DNA of 20,507 nucleotides from a virus, in the IMG/VR virus record IMGVR_UViG_3300035204_000841, positions 1 through 20,507 of that record. One strand, 5' to 3'. Positions 20,048-20,507 of the stretch are shown here, one piece after another. The notes beneath the pieces were generated by a model. It worked only from the letters and a program-made list of their open reading frames with translations. It searched no databases and had not been told where the DNA came from. How positions within the stretch are numbered: the first letter of the stretch is position 1; every line of letters starts with the position of its first letter. The translations under genes and the position numbers were made by a program.

Positions 20048-20176
20048 AAGGGTAGGAGGTTCAGAGCAGGGGCACGTACCGGCCGTTTTGGATTTCGGCC
20101 GTAATTCTTTACGGAAGTCCGGTGTAAGTTCAGAAATGGACACGTGGTGGTTCAATCCCACATACCTCTTACCCTT
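20048..20176 (+). ncRNA. Structured leader with tRNA-like T-loop, possible regulatory RNA
   Basis: A 13-base closing stem pairs 20048-20060 (AAGGGTAGGAGGT) with 20164-20176 (ACCTCTTACCCTT), with one G-U pair. Inside, CGGCCG/CGGCCG (20080-20085 with 20096-20101) competes for bases with CCGTAA/TTACGG (20099-20104 with 20109-20114), so two folds exclude each other. Near the 3' end GTGG/CCAC (20147-20150 with 20158-20161) closes a seven-base loop that reads GTTCAATCC with its closing pair, matching the tRNA T-arm consensus GTTCRANNC. No D-arm, anticodon arm or CCA end can be drawn, so it is not a standard tRNA. It sits between the promoter-like element and the ribosome-binding site of the next gene, which suits a cis-acting RNA switch or a processed small RNA. 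Confidence 0.55.
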
Positions 20177-20197
20177 TCAATTAAAAGGAGATGAATA

Positions 20198-20353
20198 ATG
20201 AATCAAATAGAAAGAGATAGGGTCAATAGAAAGCTTGACACTGATGAGAAGATTGTAATAAAAGCTTTAACTGAAAAGGTTGCATCTTTAAAGTTTGAAA
20301 TCAAAAGATTAAAAGTTGAAAATGCAAGATTGGAAGGTGAGTTTAAGAAATAA
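20198..20353 (+). CDS. Small coiled-coil protein, 51 aa
   Basis: The frame from ATG at 20198 to TAA at 20351-20353 is preceded by AAAAGGAG; an ATG at 20191 in another frame stops after eight codons. The peptide begins MNQIERDRVNRKLDTDEKIV and continues with regularly spaced hydrophobic residues (ALTEKVASLKFEIKRLKVEN, then ARLEGEFKK). This is a typical dimeric coiled coil for almost the whole length. Nothing suggests an enzyme. Such small proteins can be adaptors that bind and alter a host protein. Its leader contains the structured element described at 20048-20176, so expression may be controlled at the RNA level. Confidence 0.75.
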   Translation: MNQIERDRVNRKLDTDEKIVIKALTEKVASLKFEIKRLKVENARLEGEFKK

Positions 20354-20377
20354 GAGGGCTTCGTGCTCTCTTTTTTT
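20353..20377 (+). terminator. Intrinsic terminator after 51-aa gene
   Basis: AGAGGGC (20353-20359) pairs with GCTCTCT (20365-20371) with one G-U pair and a five-base loop, followed by a T-tract to 20377. It is nearly identical to the terminator at 20003 and again starts on the last base of the stop codon. Confidence 0.88.
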
Positions 20378-20390
20378 ACCTTATGTATGA
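20371..20390 (+). promoter_or_regulatory. Rightward promoter-like element 4, fused to terminator
   Basis: The T-tract continues into TACCTTATGTATGA (20377-20390), as at element 3. The next start codon is 22 bases downstream after AAAGGAG. Confidence 0.7.
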
Positions 20391-20412
20391 GTTATTAATT
20401 AAAGGAGATGTA

Positions 20413-20507
20413 TTGGAATATATGTTGTTGGAAACTCCAATTCATCCAGATGGTATTAAACTCTATCAGGTATTGGACGTGGATTCACAAGAAATTGTGC
20501 GTGAAAC
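20413..20507 (+). CDS. Small rightward gene, 3' end beyond window
   Basis: The best frame starts at TTG 20413, five bases after GGAG, and stays open to the edge: MEYMLLETPIHPDGIKLYQV, then LDVDSQEIVRET. An in-frame ATG at 20422 is a second choice. The ATG at 20408 touches the ribosome-binding site and opens an implausible Trp/Cys-rich frame. No family is recognised from about 31 residues. It belongs to the same series of single-gene units as the three before it. Confidence 0.6.
   Translation, partial: MEYMLLETPIHPDGIKLYQVLDVDSQEIVRE

Noticed and set aside
20048-20176. Complete tRNA or tmRNA gene
   Set aside because: Only a T-arm-like element fits; there is no D-arm, anticodon arm or CCA end, the acceptor pairing has mismatches, and the span is too long for a tRNA and too short for a tmRNA.
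20013-20198. Rightward 61-codon ORF starting at GTG 20013
   Set aside because: It starts inside a terminator stem and crosses the promoter-like element and the structured leader, with no ribosome-binding site.
1-20507. CRISPR array, insertion sequence or integrase/attachment site
   Set aside because: I saw no regularly spaced repeats, transposase or recombinase motifs, or tRNA fragment with direct repeats in either strand.

Overview
The window looks like part of the genome of an AT-rich, double-stranded DNA tailed bacteriophage. The evidence is a contiguous leftward (minus-strand) block with a small-terminase-like gene, a large terminase, a P22-type portal, a scaffold, a major capsid protein, connector-like proteins, a long run of beta-rich virion proteins and a lysis module. 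The protein style resembles environmental marine phages, but that is an impression from memory, not a database result. No tape measure, tail tube or sheath gene is visible, so a short-tailed virion is more likely than a long-tailed one.

Layout, read in the direction of leftward transcription. From 18665 to 16085: TerS-like protein, a DUF3310 protein, a hidden 53-residue gene and TerL, all overlapping. From 15991 to 11474: portal, scaffold and capsid, followed by a stem-loop. From 11414 to 10181: three connector-like proteins. From 10180 to 6130: mostly unrecognised beta-rich virion proteins, including one LamG/concanavalin-like protein. From 6130 to 5359: a holin-like membrane protein, a 54-residue protein and an M15 peptidase endolysin. 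From 5303 to 1: a metallophosphoesterase, a peptidoglycan-binding-domain protein and three large or split virion proteins, the last running off the left edge. Genes are joined by TAATG, TAGTG, ATGA and TTGA stop/start overlaps, and several use GTG or TTG starts.

The right end (about 18666-20507) is organised quite differently. A small leftward gene (18808-19044) is followed by a 378-base divergent gap, then four tiny rightward genes. Each of these is preceded by the same 14-base element TACCTTATGTATGA and, where the end is visible, followed by an intrinsic terminator. In two cases the terminator U-tract runs straight into the next element. I infer that these are phage promoters driving single-gene transcripts. 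The same zone contains two long imperfect hairpins, a structured leader with a tRNA-like T-loop, several perfect palindromes and a strong local cluster of CACGTG. This end is the most novel part of the window and is probably an early, regulatory or replication-control region opposite the leftward late genes.
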